NCBI GenBank assembly: GCA_041320695.1
Contig: JBGGOQ010000005.1
Coordinates: forward strand, 62,001-126,000
DNA length: 64,000 bases
Reading direction: 5' to 3'
DNA from: Caldicellulosiruptoraceae bacterium PP1
GTDB taxonomy: Bacteria > Bacillota > Thermoanaerobacteria > Caldicellulosiruptorales > Caldicellulosiruptoraceae
This document shows positions 61,871 to 64,000 of this stretch, in pieces (the first letter of the stretch is position 1; each line of letters begins with the position of its first letter). Made by a program: the position numbers and the translations under genes. The notes beneath the pieces were generated by a model. It saw nothing but the letters and a program-made list of their open reading frames with translations, was not told the DNA's origin and did no database searches.

Positions 61871-63946
61871 ATGAGGACAAAAAGTAGACACATTAAAATT
61901 TTTACTATCGTTTTATCTATTGTGATGCTTTTATCATTTAATGTTACGATGGTAAATGCACAAGGAAACAATGATAAGATAATAAAAGGCGTTGTATTCA
62001 TTGATAAAAACGGTAACGGAATTCTTGATTCCGGAGAGCAGGCACTAACAGGTATTCAGATAAACCTTTTTAATGCAATTAAAGTTGAGAATAGTGAGAT
62101 CGGGGAAGGTATATCTGTGTACAAAGAAACTTTAATAGAACAATCAAAAACAGATAAAGATGGTACTTACCATTTCAAAGTGCAAGATGGACAATATTCA
62201 TTAAATCTGGATATTAATTCTCTTCCAGACGGATATGGGGTAGTTGAGCCTAATATTTTTGTGTTTAACCCTGATACCGTGAATAACTTTGTGGTAAGGG
62301 ACGTTGCCGATATTGACATAGGCAAAGAATTTTCCAACGGGATCAATATTGGTGATGAAATACAATTTAATCCCATTTTGAAGGATGAATATGGCAATTC
62401 TTTATCAGGGAAAATGTCATACACATCGGATGATAGTGAAATAAAGCTATTTGGGAATGTGCTTAAAAATAACCCTAAAGAATTTAAAAATAGGAAGTCA
62501 AAAATCAAGGTATCATCAGGTAAAATCAACAAAGAAATTTCAGTTGATATTAAAGTACCCAATACATCTTCTTTGGATAAGGTATCAACAGCTTTCAAAG
62601 CAGGGATTATTGATGAAAAAACCAAATACCTTTATTATCTGTACTCAATTTATGATCAAAGCAAATTACCGGAAGAGTATAAATCTTCTATACCATCTAA
62701 ATCAGCTACATCAATATTAAAAGAAGTAAGGGATTATCTTGACAGAAAGGATGCCGATAAGCAAGTTTCTACAGCTTATGCGGTTTTAGCCGCACTCCCA
62801 ACACTTGATAAAAGCTATACAAATGGTTGGTTTACAATTCACTATACGACAACCGGTACTAATGCAGTTTCAACTACAGATAGTAATAGTAATGGAATAC
62901 CTGATTATATTGAAACAGTTGCAACTGCATTTAACAATGTTAAATCAACTACATGCACAACAAGAGGATTTAGGACACCTGTATTAGAAAGTGGAAAATC
63001 AACATACCAAGTCTATGTTTACGACCTTGGTTCTAGTCTTTATGGAAGAACTATTTCAGTTACTATGTCTGGAACTTCTCCTTACAGAACAGCTTCCTCA
63101 TATATTGAAATTGATAACGATTATTCATGGAGTTCAAGATCAAAGGAGAACTGTGCAAAAGTTACTGCTGCACACGAATTTTTCCATGCTATTCAGTATG
63201 CCTATAATGTGGATGCTGATAGTTGGTGGAAGGAAGCAAGCGCTGAATGGAATGAAGATGAAATATATGATTCTATCAACATTTATGTGGATGATTTAAT
63301 AGAAGTATTTAATCATCCGACTTATTCACTTGATAGCTTAAGTGGCAATCATGAATACGGAGAAGCAGTTTTTGCCAAATATTTATCTGAAAAATGGGGC
63401 GGATATACTATTATAAAAAATATTTGGACTCAACAAACCGTAAGTGGATATGCAATTAGCATTAATGCTATTGATAAGGTCATATCTGATAATAATTCCG
63501 GAGAAAATTTAGGCACTATTTTCAAGAGATTTGCTGCATGCAATTATAGGCCTGTTCAATATTATGAGGATTATAGTAGTGCATGGCCGACTCAAGCTAC
63601 AATTAGCACAACTTGGTCAAGTTATCCAGTTTCAACACAAACAGGAACATTGAATTATCTTGCAAGCGATTATAAAGCTTTTACACCTACATCAACTACA
63701 GTTGATAAATGTTTAAAAATCACTGTAGATGGTGCAGACAATAAAAAATGGGGATTCAAGGTTCAAAGTAAAAAAAGAAGTACGGATTGGTGTGACACTA
63801 CAGAACTTACAATGGACGGAACAACAAACAGAGCAGAAATATTGAACTACTTGTTTGGGGCCACATATAAAGAAATATGTTTGATTCCTTCTTATCTTGA
63901 AAAATCAGGAAGTGCAAGCTATACTTATTCTGCAAGTATCCAGTAG
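61871..63946 (+). CDS. Secreted zinc-metalloprotease-like protein with SdrD-B-like domain (MXAN_6640-like)
   Basis: This exported protein of about 691 residues has a signal peptide (FTIVLSIVMLLSFNVTMVNA). An SdrD-B-like domain (about 38-150) has VVFIDKNGNGILDSGEQALTG and DKDGTYHFKVQDGQYSLNL. A catalytic region has AAHEFFHAIQYAY (HExxH: His435, Glu436, His439) and WWKEASAEWNEDE (candidate third ligand Glu455 or Glu459). A Ca2+-binding-like DSNSNGIPDYIETV precedes it, and a C-terminal beta domain follows. This order matches, as far as I recall, the MXAN_6640-type putative metalloproteases. GGAGGTTTG precedes ATG 61871. Codon use is A/T-rich again, unlike the sigma cassette just before it. Confidence 0.75.
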   Translation: MRTKSRHIKIFTIVLSIVMLLSFNVTMVNAQGNNDKIIKGVVFIDKNGNGILDSGEQALTGIQINLFNAIKVENSEIGEGISVYKETLIEQSKTDKDGTYHFKVQDGQYSLNLDINSLPDGYGVVEPNIFVFNPDTVNNFVVRDVADIDIGKEFSNGINIGDEIQFNPILKDEYGNSLSGKMSYTSDDSEIKLFGNVLKNNPKEFKNRKSKIKVSSGKINKEISVDIKVPNTSSLDKVSTAFKAGIIDEKTKYLYYLYSIYDQSKLPEEYKSSIPSKSATSILKEVRDYLDRKDADKQVSTAYAVLAALPTLDKSYTNGWFTIHYTTTGTNAVSTTDSNSNGIPDYIETVATAFNNVKSTTCTTRGFRTPVLESGKSTYQVYVYDLGSSLYGRTISVTMSGTSPYRTASSYIEIDNDYSWSSRSKENCAKVTAAHEFFHAIQYAYNVDADSWWKEASAEWNEDEIYDSINIYVDDLIEVFNHPTYSLDSLSGNHEYGEAVFAKYLSEKWGGYTIIKNIWTQQTVSGYAISINAIDKVISDNNSGENLGTIFKRFAACNYRPVQYYEDYSSAWPTQATISTTWSSYPVSTQTGTLNYLASDYKAFTPTSTTVDKCLKITVDGADNKKWGFKVQSKKRSTDWCDTTELTMDGTTNRAEILNYLFGATYKEICLIPSYLEKSGSASYTYSASIQ

Positions 63947-63952
63947 TTTTAT

Positions 63953-63983
63953 AAGGGTTATGAGAAGAAAATCTCATAACCCT
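63953..63983 (+). terminator. Hairpin after the metalloprotease gene
   Basis: AAGGGTTATGAGA and TCTCATAACCCTT pair perfectly over 13 bp with an AGAAAA loop. The sequence after it (GCGACTTTATAATTTT) has only a weak T-run. Confidence 0.65.
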
Positions 63984-64000
63984 TGCGACTTTATAATTTT

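Noticed and set aside
62451-63299. Additional plus-strand frames inside the metalloprotease gene
   Set aside because: They are out-of-frame shadows with no ribosome sites or recognisable domains.

Overview
The window looks like chromosome of a low-GC, anaerobic, spore-forming, flagellated Firmicute (class Clostridia). The signs are SpoIIE and two SpoID-type proteins (SpoIID/LytB family), the mbl-flhO-flhP gene order, SLH-domain surface proteins, a TM1266-type hydrogenase regulator, an apparent Re-citrate synthase, a clostridial glutamate 2,3-aminomutase and very A/T-rich codon use. I saw no rRNA, tRNA, CRISPR array, intact insertion sequence or prophage. The species cannot be named from the sequence alone.

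Layout. 0-3 kb: a YwfO-like HD phosphohydrolase with its YwgA partner, then a decayed Uma2 nuclease gene. 2.8-8.2 kb: spoIIE behind a promoter with a 22-bp spacer and an upstream Spo0A-box match, then spoIID, a stand-alone FolP-N-terminal-like domain, an unknown gene and a lipoprotein with an NGNGN ladder. 8.2-14.5 kb: nadE, a P-loop ATPase, a GH15 glycosidase, a base-excision glycosylase and an Asn-rich anchored protein. 14.6-18.2 kb: gltX-cysE-cysS. 18.3-23.4 kb: Dabb protein, hemolysin III family, a periplasmic-binding/HD-GYP fusion, a cation exchanger behind a probable yybP-ykoY (Mn2+) riboswitch, and dus. 23.4-35.1 kb: envelope and motility block (two surface proteins, S41 protease, mbl, flhO, flhP, flgJ-like, a chemoreceptor, murA).

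35.1-38.2 kb is a zinc-uptake operon (Fur-family regulator, znuA, znuC, znuB, a 54-aa membrane protein) behind a promoter with a 7-1-7 Fur-type operator. 39.6-42.6 kb is the most interesting unit: a c-di-AMP (ydaO) riboswitch with terminator, then a KamA-family radical SAM enzyme whose two substrate-binding positions carry Lys and Asn, as in glutamate 2,3-aminomutase, then a probable Re-citrate synthase. Together these suggest a c-di-AMP-gated route to the osmolyte beta-glutamate. 50.2-53.6 kb holds a Trk potassium-uptake operon with an unlisted 37-aa membrane peptide between trkA and trkH, plus an OB-fold-like membrane protein. Both systems bear on osmotic and potassium balance.

42.8-50.1 kb holds DUF2294, an unknown gene, a DUF4914 P-loop protein, an OFA-type MFS transporter, a P-type ATPase gutted by an internal deletion, purE-purC and a VanZ-like protein. 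53.7-59.2 kb holds a SPOR+SpoIID protein, queA, truD, a TM1266 regulator and an RlmD-type methyltransferase. From 59.25 kb the base composition becomes visibly richer in G and C. A large inverted repeat is followed by an apparent acquired cassette: a small HTH protein, an ECF-like sigma factor, a DUF4367-type anti-sigma protein, a small secreted protein, and (again in A/T-rich style) a secreted zinc-metalloprotease-like protein.
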